This document shows positions 1 to 6,257 of a stretch of 10,160 nucleotides of DNA, piece after piece. The DNA is from CAMCQY01 sp044370415 (GTDB lineage Bacteria > Planctomycetota > Planctomycetia > Pirellulales > UBA1268), in assembly GCA_044370415.1 (NCBI GenBank), contig JBILVO010000141.1:1-10160 (forward strand). The letters are read 5' to 3'. Within the stretch, counting starts at the first letter, position 1. Every line of letters begins with the position of its first letter. The position numbers and the translations under genes are program-made. A model generated the notes under the pieces. It was given only the letters and a program-made list of their open reading frames with translations, was not told the DNA's origin and searched no databases.

Positions 1-367
1 GACGCACGCACCCATTGGCACTCGACCCCGGTAATCTCCGGCGTTTCCGCTGCTTCTGCGGCACCTGCATGTGCTCCTCCTTACAGATCCGGTGCACCCG
101 CTTGATGTTCACCTTCCAGCCGCCGAACGCATCGGGGCCCGTGAGGACACGATGCGTGCGCTCGCAGCCATTCCTCGGGAACGACTCCGCGATCTTCCGC
201 ATCACACCGAGCAGCTCGCGGTCGCCGTCAACCTTCCTGGGACGGTTCCGCTGTGTGCCTCGGTTCTGGCCGAGCACTCGACAGACCCTTCTTTCCGAGG
301 CCTTCCCATGCCCCAAGGTCCGCCGGACGGATTCCACCGTCCGGCGGCGACGCTCGGGGCTCGTCAG
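1..367 (-). CDS. IS3-family transposase OrfB, N-terminal part (made as OrfAB by -1 frameshift)
   Basis: Reading resumes one base back from the OrfA stop with LTSPERRRRTVESVRRTLG and stays open for about 122 codons to the window edge. The segment carries the usual IS3 OrfB N-terminal region: a basic HTH-like start, then RNGCERTHRVL, GGWKVNIKRVHRICKEE and MQVPQKQRKRR, which match the HTH_21-type region ahead of the rve integrase core. The DDE catalytic triad would lie beyond position 1 and cannot be assessed. No ATG or GTG with a plausible ribosome-binding site opens this frame by itself, so translation by frameshifting from OrfA is the best reading. The visible part is intact, so the element may be active. 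Confidence 0.82.
   Translation of the reverse strand, partial: MTSPERRRRTVESVRRTLGHGKASERRVCRVLGQNRGTQRNRPRKVDGDRELLGVMRKIAESFPRNGCERTHRVLTGPDAFGGWKVNIKRVHRICKEEHMQVPQKQRKRRRLPGSSANGCVR
320..347 (-). promoter_or_regulatory. Perfect 11-bp hairpin downstream of the slippery site (frameshift stimulator)
   Basis: On the minus strand CCGCCGGACGG and CCGTCCGGCGG pair without a mismatch around the 6-nt loop TGGAAT. The stem starts 19 nt after the slippery heptamer, further than the 5-9 nt typical of classical stimulators. An additional outer pairing is possible: TTGGGG on the plus strand at 369-374 (CCCCAA of the slippery site) is complementary to the sequence at 311-316, which would bring the structure onto the heptamer. 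Its position inside the OrfB coding frame suggests a regulatory structure, not a terminator. Confidence 0.65.
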
Positions 368-636
368 TTTGGGGCGGCCGCCTCCTTGAGGATCAGCATG
401 TCCAGCGCCTGGTCCGCAACCAGCTTCTTCAGCCTCGAGTTTTCCTTCTGGAGCTCCTGAAGCTGCTTCGCCATCTTCGGATCCATTCCGCCGAACTTCG
501 TCCGCCAGCGGTAGTACGTCTGCTGGCTGATACCCAGCCGTCGGCAGACATCCGGCACGTTCATGCCCTTCCCAAGGTCCACGTCAGCCTGCCGAAGCAA
601 GCCCACGATCTGCTCTGCGCTGCGTCGCTTCTTCAT
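364..636 (-). CDS. IS3-family transposase OrfA (DNA-binding subunit)
   Basis: This 90-residue protein is the small OrfA of an IS3-type element. It binds the IS ends and supplies the N-terminal part of the OrfAB fusion transposase. Residues about 5-50 form a helix-turn-helix of the HTH_Tnp_1 type, with the recognisable stretch VCRRLGISQQTYYRWRTKFG. Residues about 55-85 are a leucine-rich coiled coil (KQLQELQKENSRLKKL) that multimerises OrfA in this family. The length is normal. The start ATG has AAAGG-type Shine-Dalgarno sequence 7 nt upstream. The last sense codons, CCA AAC before TGA, lie on a slippery heptamer, so some ribosomes should continue into OrfB. Nothing in it looks damaged. Confidence 0.9.
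   Translation of the reverse strand: MKKRRSAEQIVGLLRQADVDLGKGMNVPDVCRRLGISQQTYYRWRTKFGGMDPKMAKQLQELQKENSRLKKLVADQALDMLILKEAAAPN
367..373 (-). promoter_or_regulatory. Programmed -1 frameshift slippery heptamer C CCA AAC
   Basis: In the OrfA frame the minus strand reads GCC CCA AAC TGA, so the heptamer C CCA AAC fits the X XXY YYZ rule for simultaneous tRNA slippage. The OrfA stop codon follows at once, and a -1 slip enters the OrfB frame at CTG. IS3-family elements are known to make transposase this way. The stop codon and a downstream hairpin (320-347) favour pausing. The motif is seen directly; its activity is inferred. Confidence 0.75.
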
Positions 637-768
637 CCGAGAACCCTTTCCAGCCCCGACAGAGGCATGAGGATTCTCTCACAAGGACTGGCTCAGGATT
701 TGGGGAGGGGATCAGTCGGGCTCCTGCCGCTCGCGGACGACGGCGCTGATCGGGCGGCCCGCGGCCCT

Positions 769-2181
769 CTAGAACTGCATGATCACGTCGCAACCGAGGT
801 ACCACTGGCCGTATGCGCTGCCGGTGACGAGGCCGTCGGGCCGTGTGGTGATCGGGCCGAACGGCAGGGCGCCCGTGCTGTAGCCGTCGGGCGTGTACCA
901 GTCGTAGCGCAGTTCCGGCCGCATGATCCAGTTGGGTGTCGGCGTCCAGTTGAGGCCAAGCGTCGCACCCCAGAAGTTGCCAGCAAAGCCGCTGGCGTAG
1001 GGCAGGGTGTTCGTGGCCGCATCGCGGCCCGGATAGGCGACGCGGGAGCCGTTGTTGTCGCGGAACCACTCGAAGCGGGTGCCCGCCGAAAGGCTGTCGG
1101 AGAGCCCGTGGTAGAGGTACTGGCAGATGCCATACCACTGGGCGAGGCCGGGGAGCTGGCCGGAGTTCTCGAGGCCCGTGTCGGCGTGGAATTGCCAGGC
1201 GGTCGAGCCCTCGATGACATAGGTCCACCGGTCGGCGAACTCGGTGATCCAGTAGGTCGTGAGCATCGAACGGTTGCCGACGAGGACGGTTCCCGGCGCC
1301 GTCGCGGGATCGACGACAGGGGTGTATTCGTTGCCGCTGGAGACGGCGATCGAGAGCAGTTGCCTGCCATCCGCGGAGGCGAACGTGAAGCTGCCGAGGT
1401 AGGCGAGGTTGCTGGAGGCGCCCGGATAGCCCGGGTTGGCGACCGCGGGCACGCCATCCGTGAAGTTGTCCCAGCCGTTGGTGATGCCGCTCGTGAGGCG
1501 GATTCCATCCTCCGGCTCCCAGGTGGCGAGCACGCCGGTGTGCGTGTTGGGCGTGCCGTAGAAAAACGTGTAGGAGTGGCTGTAGAAGAAGTTGCCGACG
1601 GCCGGCACCACGTCGTAGCCCAGCGGCGTGTAGAAGTGGCCGATGAGCACCGAGACGTCGCCCACGCCCGCCTCGGCGTAGAGCTGGGGCATGGCGAGGG
1701 CGTAGTAGCGGCTCGAGTCCCAGCGGGGCGTCCCGGCGTTGTCGACCTGGTTGTAGAGATAGGCGTCGAGGCCGCGGGCGGTGGTGGTCCACGTGTCGGT
1801 CCCGTAAAGCAGATCGATCCGGGCCCCCCAGCCCCAGCCCCCGTCCTGCGTGTCGAGCGTCCGCTCGCCGACGAGGTAGAGTTGGTTCATCATCGCCTGC
1901 CAGTTGCGGTCCTGCGGGCCGATCGGGCCGTTGAAGTCGCCGCCCAGAGTGTTCGCGCCGAGGCCGCAGTCGACCCAGCCGTAGAGAGAGGCCCGGTGCG
2001 TCTCCTGCCAGTTCGGCCAGAGGAACCGGCGGGGCATCTCGATCGACTGCTGCGGATCGCGGGCCCGCAGCTCGTAGACTTCCTCAGGGGCCGAGTAGTC
2101 GATGGCCACGGCCGTCAGTCCCGGCCACACCGCCGCGAGCACGAGCGCCGCTGGGTGGACGCGAACGCTCCGCTGGCGCAT
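769..2181 (-). CDS. Outer-membrane beta-barrel porin, OmpL-like (BBP2 family)
   Basis: This 470-residue protein is a predicted outer-membrane porin of the putative beta-barrel porin-2 (OmpL-like) family, common in planctomycetes and presumed to pass small solutes. Residues 1-26 are a signal peptide (basic RQRSVRVH, then a hydrophobic stretch ending in AVA). The barrel shows family landmarks in order: LYGWVDCGLGANT near 66, FNGPIGPQDRN near 83, the MNQLYLVGER strand near 98, GARIDLLYGTD near 119, LAMPQLYAEAG near 162, LIGHFYTPLGYDVVP near 179, NFFYSHSYTFFYG near 197, ITNGWDNF near 233, FEWFRDNNGSRV, and a final strand ending in Phe470, the usual C-terminal aromatic of barrel proteins. The frame is open 52 codons further upstream, but that part is not signal-like, so I chose the ATG directly before the signal peptide. 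A weak CGGAG lies upstream. It stands alone, with an IS3 element in its 3' flank. Substrate unknown. Confidence 0.88.
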   Translation of the reverse strand: MRQRSVRVHPAALVLAAVWPGLTAVAIDYSAPEEVYELRARDPQQSIEMPRRFLWPNWQETHRASLYGWVDCGLGANTLGGDFNGPIGPQDRNWQAMMNQLYLVGERTLDTQDGGWGWGARIDLLYGTDTWTTTARGLDAYLYNQVDNAGTPRWDSSRYYALAMPQLYAEAGVGDVSVLIGHFYTPLGYDVVPAVGNFFYSHSYTFFYGTPNTHTGVLATWEPEDGIRLTSGITNGWDNFTDGVPAVANPGYPGASSNLAYLGSFTFASADGRQLLSIAVSSGNEYTPVVDPATAPGTVLVGNRSMLTTYWITEFADRWTYVIEGSTAWQFHADTGLENSGQLPGLAQWYGICQYLYHGLSDSLSAGTRFEWFRDNNGSRVAYPGRDAATNTLPYASGFAGNFWGATLGLNWTPTPNWIMRPELRYDWYTPDGYSTGALPFGPITTRPDGLVTGSAYGQWYLGCDVIMQF

Positions 2182-2507
2182 GGAATGGCTCCGCCCGGCC
2201 ACCATGCAGGCAGGCCGGATCATCGGAACCATCGGCACTCTTCCGCACGGCGCGGCAGTGCAGCCGCCACAGCCGTCAGGGCCTGCCCAGATTGCCGCCC
2301 CGTTGGCGGCGGTGTTCCGGCTGCCGGCCCCGCTCACCGGCAGTGAAATCGACGGCCCGCCGGTCTCAATCGGACGTCAGCGTGGGGATCAGGGCGTCGG
2401 ACCGCAGCCTTCCGGAGAATGAATAGCGTCGTTCGTCGTCGCCGGTCAGGACCGGAGACGACGGACTCGAGCATGGAGAGTTCATCAGGACGCCGGGCGC
2501 GCTGCCG
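2182..2507. other. Intergenic region between the porin and the bestrophin-like gene
   Basis: This stretch of about 326 bp holds no supported gene. It must carry the porin promoter on the minus strand and the 3' end of the gene to its right. The only clear structure is the stem-loop at 2434-2463. I found no convincing -35/-10 pair. Open frames across it in several phases look like the usual by-product of high GC content. Confidence 0.6.
2434..2463 (-). terminator. Strong stem-loop downstream of the bestrophin-like gene (possible terminator)
   Basis: On the minus strand CGTCGTCTCCGGTC and GACCGGCGACGACG form a 14-bp near-perfect inverted repeat with one mismatch and almost no spacer. It lies 44 nt past the stop codon of the 2508-3275 gene. 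There is no U-run after it (the next bases are AACGACGC), so it is not a textbook intrinsic terminator. It could be a Rho-associated 3' end structure, a transcript stabiliser or a protein-binding palindrome upstream of the porin. Confidence 0.4.
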
Positions 2508-3275
2508 TCAGTGCCCCATGATGGCGACGGCACGCTCGAGCGCCTTCGTCGAGACTCGCATCGGCCCCGACATCGGTCCCTCCAGGTCGAGCACCAGGAA
2601 GATCGCGCTGGCCACGGTCAGCGCGGCGAAGAAGGTCGTCCCGGCGACCAGCACGTTGCGGGAGGCGAAGAGGCCGAAGATGAAGAACTCCAGCGACAGC
2701 CAGGCGAGCACGACGAACAGGAAAATGCTCGGAGTGGAGGCCGCCCTGTCGGTCGCGAGCACCCAGCGGTCGTGGAGGATGCCGGCCGCCAGGTCGATCG
2801 CCCTGGCCTGATCTTTCGCGAGGGCATCCGACGAGGGTTTCAGAGCCTTGATTTCGTCATGCAGGTTCTCGAGTTCATCGCCGCGTTGCACCATCTGCAA
2901 ATCGAGATCGGCGCTGCGATCGCCGGCATTCGAGTTGATGCTGGTGATCCAGTCCTTGGCCGCCTGCTTGATCTTGCTGCGGATACCGGCTGACTCCGTG
3001 CCGAAGTCGGCGAGCACACGGTCGATCGACACGAGCCGCACGGCTGTGTCAGCGACGATCTTCGAGGCGTCGTCGAACGAATTCTTCGCCTCCGCCGTGA
3101 CGAAGCCGAGCACGACGGACGTCAGCATCGACAGCATGCCGAGCACGACCTTGACTTGCCCGCCCGTGGCGCCGTCGGTGTAGCGGCTAGGTAGGAACGA
3201 CTGCAGTTGAAAGCCCAGCACCGCCGCCAGGAAGGTGGCGATGAAGACGAACGTGGCGAAGGCCAGAATCGACAT
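2508..3275 (-). CDS. Four-helix membrane protein, bestrophin-like (DUF4239) family
   Basis: This 255-residue integral membrane protein resembles the bacterial bestrophin-like domain formerly called DUF4239. Function is unproven; bestrophins proper are anion channels, but that should not be transferred directly. Membrane segments lie at about 5-24 (ILAFATFVFIATFLAAVLGF), 42-62, 182-204 (IFLFVVLAWLSLEFFIFGLF) and 208-229. Helices 1-2 and 3-4 are separated by a large soluble helical region (about 63-180) rich in charged residues. Family-like features are FVTAEAKNSFDDA after helix 2, FGLFASRN between helices 3 and 4, and AIFLVLDLEGPMSGPMRVS after helix 4. Start choice: ATG at 3275 has GAGGAG 6 nt upstream and opens directly into helix 1; the frame extends 25 codons further but those residues look non-coding. 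It is divergent from the lipoprotein pair across about 240 bp. Confidence 0.75.
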   Translation of the reverse strand: MSILAFATFVFIATFLAAVLGFQLQSFLPSRYTDGATGGQVKVVLGMLSMLTSVVLGFVTAEAKNSFDDASKIVADTAVRLVSIDRVLADFGTESAGIRSKIKQAAKDWITSINSNAGDRSADLDLQMVQRGDELENLHDEIKALKPSSDALAKDQARAIDLAAGILHDRWVLATDRAASTPSIFLFVVLAWLSLEFFIFGLFASRNVLVAGTTFFAALTVASAIFLVLDLEGPMSGPMRVSTKALERAVAIMGH

Positions 3276-3281
3276 GCGGCG

Positions 3282-3287
3282 CTCCTC
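3282..3287 (-). promoter_or_regulatory. Ribosome-binding site GAGGAG
   Basis: GAGGAG on the minus strand sits 6 nt before the ATG at 3275. It decides the start of the bestrophin-like protein against the in-frame upstream codons. Confidence 0.65.
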
Positions 3288-3514
3288 GAAGAGGCGGACA
3301 AGTGTAGCTGGCTCCAGGCATTTCCACCACGGACTGGGCATGCGAGGCAAGCTGGGTGATCGCGGGAGGGCGGGCGGCGACAGGGACCGTCATCTGGGGC
3401 GGCGGACGGCTTGCCGCGGCTGTCGCAGCCTTCTACATCCACGACGGTATGCACCGCTGCTTTCGGGCCCGGGTCTTGTTCCCCGGAGTCGTCCTCCGAG
3501 CCTCTCCGCCATCG

Positions 3515-4882
3515 ATGCCTGGAACACCCGACACGACTGCCGTGCGGCGGCCGCCTGCCCTCGCCATGCTGGCCACGGTCGCGGTCTGCATGGTCGCGGC
3601 GGGATGCATGGGTTCGTGGGCGATGCGGGGCACGCGGCTGCACTACAACAAGAGCGTCAGTCACACCGCCTCCCAGGAGATGCTGCTCAACATCGTGCGG
3701 ATGCGGTACGGCGAGACGCCCACGTTCCTCGACATGCCGAGCGTTGTCAGCCAGTCGGCGGTGAGCACAACCGGGCAAGGGCAGCAGAAGTCGGCGTACC
3801 TGGGCGCGGTGGACGGGTCGTTCAACCTCTTCGACCGCCCCACGATCAGCTACTCCCCTCGCACCGGCGACGACATGGCCGCGTCGATGCTCAAGGCCCT
3901 GCGGGCGGAGTCGATTCTGGACGTCTCGCCCGGCAATGACACCCGCGTGTTCCTGCTGGCGTTCGTCGACAGCATCAACGGCGTCCGCAACTCCCCTCAT
4001 GCCACCTCGCCGGCGAGCCGGATCATCGAGGGCAACGACGAGTATCGCTACGCGATCGACCTGTTCATGGGCTTGCAGAATCGCGGTGCGGTGCGAATGC
4101 GGGTGGCGAAGCTCGACGAGAAGCCGCAGGGCTCGCCGCTCCCGGTCAAGGATCTCATGGCCACCGACATGTTCGCCGCCGCCGACAACGGCTACGTCTT
4201 CCAGACAGTGGGCGATCGGGCCGTGCTGCTCAAGCGATCGCGATTTCTGGCCATGACGATCATTCCCGACGCGGTCGACGCGGCCGACGTCCAGGAACTA
4301 ACGCGGATGTTCCGGCTCCAGCCGGGGCGGACGGTCTACCGCGTGAAGTCACAGGAGGACGACGAGGTCGATCTCGACGCGGAGCCGGAGGTGGGCGAAG
4401 CGCCGCTGATGCTCGAGCGGGTGGCGACGCCGCCCGCGGATGGCGATGCGGCGGGGGCCGAGCTACTGCCTGCGCCGGAGCCCGCGATCGTGGAGGCAGT
4501 GCCCGGCGAGGCCGCGGCGGCGGGGGCGGGTGAAAGAGACATCCTGTCGATCAACGTGCGGTCGGGCTACCAGGCACTGGCGTTCCTTTCGAAAGGGGTG
4601 GACGTGCCGGAGCCGCACCTCAGCCGTGGCACGGCGCACGCGTTCAGGAGCCCCGATGGCCGGCCGTTCGACTCACGCCAGCTCACCCACGGCCTGTTCC
4701 ACGTCTGCGTGCAGAAGCATAAGCCGCTGTGGAGCGACACGGCGGTGTATTACCGAGGCCACTGGTTCTACATCCCGCAGGACGACGTGCAGTCACGGGT
4801 GACGCTGAACTACGTCAAGCTCTTGATCGACATCCGCTCCGAGGCCGGTGATACGTCGGTCCTCACGCTGCCGGTCAACTGA
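3515..4882 (+). CDS. Predicted outer-membrane lipoprotein, tandem paralogue 1 (unknown function)
   Basis: I know no characterised protein for this 455-residue product. The N-terminus is a type II signal peptide: Arg-Arg at 11-12, a hydrophobic stretch, and lipobox VAAGC with Cys31 as the lipid-attachment site. Met at +2 gives no inner-membrane retention signal, so outer-membrane location is inferred. Mature residues 31-77 are a strongly conserved module (GSWAMRGTRLHYN, EMLLNIVRMRYGE, TFLDMPSV); a second block lies at 139-183 (GNDTRVFLLAFVDSINGVRN). Residues about 287-342 are an Ala/Pro/Glu-rich linker, some 40 residues longer than in the neighbour. The C-terminal block 343-455 has INVRSGYQALAFLSKGVDVP, YYRGHWFYI and ends in LTLPVN. 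The overall pattern recalls a scattered family of hypothetical lipoproteins with an RGHWFYI near the C-terminus. No good Shine-Dalgarno precedes the ATG; another in-frame ATG at 3566 would give a shorter signal peptide. Confidence 0.8.
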   Translation: MPGTPDTTAVRRPPALAMLATVAVCMVAAGCMGSWAMRGTRLHYNKSVSHTASQEMLLNIVRMRYGETPTFLDMPSVVSQSAVSTTGQGQQKSAYLGAVDGSFNLFDRPTISYSPRTGDDMAASMLKALRAESILDVSPGNDTRVFLLAFVDSINGVRNSPHATSPASRIIEGNDEYRYAIDLFMGLQNRGAVRMRVAKLDEKPQGSPLPVKDLMATDMFAAADNGYVFQTVGDRAVLLKRSRFLAMTIIPDAVDAADVQELTRMFRLQPGRTVYRVKSQEDDEVDLDAEPEVGEAPLMLERVATPPADGDAAGAELLPAPEPAIVEAVPGEAAAAGAGERDILSINVRSGYQALAFLSKGVDVPEPHLSRGTAHAFRSPDGRPFDSRQLTHGLFHVCVQKHKPLWSDTAVYYRGHWFYIPQDDVQSRVTLNYVKLLIDIRSEAGDTSVLTLPVN

Positions 4883-4890
4883 AGCGCGCC

Positions 4891-6156
4891 ATGAAGACTC
4901 CCTGCGGCAAATCGGTGGCTCGGATGCGATCCGCCGGGCTCGCGTTGGTGGCGGCGGCGTGCTGCGTAGCCGCGGCCGGATGCATGGGCTCCTGGGCGAT
5001 CCGGGGCACCCGACTCCATTACAACGAGAGCTACAGCCACACCGCCACGCAGGAGATGCTTCTCAATGTCGTGCGGATGCGATATGGCGAGTCGCCCTCC
5101 TTCCTCGACCTGCCGTCGGTCACGACGGTGACCGAGGCGGGCGTCGTCGGTGCCGGAGCACAGACCGCCCCCCTGGATGGCGCCTTTGGCGGGAGGTTTA
5201 GCCTCAGGGAGGAGCCGACGCTCAGCTACCAGCCCCGCAGCGGCGACAACCTGTCGGAGTCGCTGACGGAAGCGTTCACCGCGGAAATGCTGCTCGACGT
5301 GCCGCCCGGCAACGACACCCGCACGTTTCTGCTGGCGTTCGTGGACAGCATCAACGGCGTCCGCAATTCGCCCACCGCGACGTCGCCGGGCAGCCGCATC
5401 ATCGAGCCCAACGACGATTACCGCCATGCGATCGACCTGATCGTCGGCATGACGACCCGCGGCGCCTTGAGAACGCAGGTGGCCAAGCGCGACGTGGAGG
5501 TCCACTCCGCGGTGCCCACCAAGGCCCTCCCGGGAGGAGGGAAGGTGCCCGGGGACAGCATGGTCACCGCCGCCAAGAAGAACTACCGCTACGAGGTTTC
5601 GGGCGAGGAGGTGACGCTCGTGAAGGAGTCGCGGCTCCTGGCGCTGACGATCCGGCCCGAAGACCTCGACGCCGGCGACTTCCAGGAATTCACGCGGATC
5701 TTCGGGCTGTATCCCGGCAGGTCGGTCTACACGGTCAAGTCGCAGGAAAACGACGAGGTCGACTACATGGCCGAATCGGGCGGCGGGTCGTCGTTCGACG
5801 AACCGCGCGACACGCTCACGCTCAACGTGCGGTCGGGCTACCAGGTGCTCGCGTTCCTGTCGAAGGGGGTGGACGTGCCGGAGTCGCACGTCCGCCACGG
5901 CACGGTGTGCATGTTCCAGGGGCCCGACGGCAGGCAGTTCGACGCCCGGCAGATCACCCGGGGGCTGTTCAAGGTCTGCGTGCAGAAGCACAGGCCGCTG
6001 CGAAGCGACGTGGCGGTGCACTACCGCGGCCACTGGTTTTACATCGCCGAAAATGACGTGCAGTCGCGGTCGACACTTAGCCTCGTGAAGTTTGCGATCG
6101 ACCTGCAGTCGCAATCGGGCAACGCCGGGCCGGTGCTCACGCTGCCGCTCAACTGA
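4891..6156 (+). CDS. Predicted outer-membrane lipoprotein, tandem paralogue 2 (unknown function)
   Basis: This 421-residue lipoprotein is a tandem duplicate of the gene just upstream, starting 8 nt after its stop codon. The lipobox VAAAGC also places the modified Cys at residue 31. Both proteins stay in register without gaps to about residue 200: 39 of 50 residues match over 31-80 and 39 of 45 over 139-183. They diverge at about 80-110 and 200-240 and in the linker, which here is short and Gly/Ser-rich (AESGGGSSFDE). The C-terminal block (LNVRSGYQVLAFLSKGVDVP, HYRGHWFYI, final LTLPLN) is again conserved. No strong Shine-Dalgarno precedes the ATG, so translational coupling to the first gene is likely. 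An in-frame ATG at 4924 is an alternative start. Function unknown; two diverged copies could form a hetero-oligomer. Confidence 0.82.
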   Translation: MKTPCGKSVARMRSAGLALVAAACCVAAAGCMGSWAIRGTRLHYNESYSHTATQEMLLNVVRMRYGESPSFLDLPSVTTVTEAGVVGAGAQTAPLDGAFGGRFSLREEPTLSYQPRSGDNLSESLTEAFTAEMLLDVPPGNDTRTFLLAFVDSINGVRNSPTATSPGSRIIEPNDDYRHAIDLIVGMTTRGALRTQVAKRDVEVHSAVPTKALPGGGKVPGDSMVTAAKKNYRYEVSGEEVTLVKESRLLALTIRPEDLDAGDFQEFTRIFGLYPGRSVYTVKSQENDEVDYMAESGGGSSFDEPRDTLTLNVRSGYQVLAFLSKGVDVPESHVRHGTVCMFQGPDGRQFDARQITRGLFKVCVQKHRPLRSDVAVHYRGHWFYIAENDVQSRSTLSLVKFAIDLQSQSGNAGPVLTLPLN

Positions 6157-6177
6157 CGCGTTGCCGCGCGGGTTGCG

Positions 6178-6197
6178 ACCCCGGCGTGCCGCCGGGT
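6178..6197 (+). terminator. GC-rich stem-loop after the lipoprotein pair (weak terminator candidate)
   Basis: ACCCCGGCG and CGCCGGGT pair around TGC, with one bulged C, 21 nt after the stop codon of the second lipoprotein. ATTCTC follows, not a proper U-run. It could attenuate transcription into the amidase gene that starts at 6258. Function is unproven. Confidence 0.3.
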
Positions 6198-6244
6198 ATT
6201 CTCGCCCCGCTGTCCGGCGGATCTGGTGGTCCGCGGCCCGCATC

Positions 6245-6250
6245 GGGAGG
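6245..6250 (+). promoter_or_regulatory. Ribosome-binding site GGGAGG
   Basis: GGGAGG lies 7 nt before the ATG at 6258 and decides that start against the upstream in-frame ATG at 6186, whose 24 extra residues do not look like protein. Confidence 0.7.
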
Positions 6251-6257
6251 CCTGGTC

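Larger units (their letters stand above)
1..714 (-). mobile_element. IS3-family insertion sequence, partial (left end plus orfA and start of orfB)
   Basis: The element is read on the minus strand and leaves the window at position 1. It contains a complete OrfA, an OrfB start in the -1 frame and a frameshift signal between them, which is the standard IS3-family plan. The outer boundary is a guess: reading the minus strand, TGATCCCCTCCCC begins at 714. IS3 ends usually start with TG, and the spacing to the OrfA start (about 78 nt) suits a left terminus. The matching right inverted repeat and the target duplication lie outside the window, so the boundary cannot be confirmed here. The element ends only about 54 bp from the stop codon of the porin gene, so it sits in that gene's 3' flank and does not interrupt it. 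Confidence 0.8.

Noticed and set aside
715..768. GC-rich self-complementary sequence between the IS3 end and the porin stop codon as a porin terminator
   Set aside because: Pairing is short and ambiguous (GGCC-type repeats) and there is no U-run.
253..2346. A plus-strand open frame of almost 700 codons across the IS3 orfA and the porin gene
   Set aside because: It is antisense to two well-supported genes, is full of Arg/Ala/Val low-complexity sequence with no recognisable domain, and reflects high-GC codon bias.
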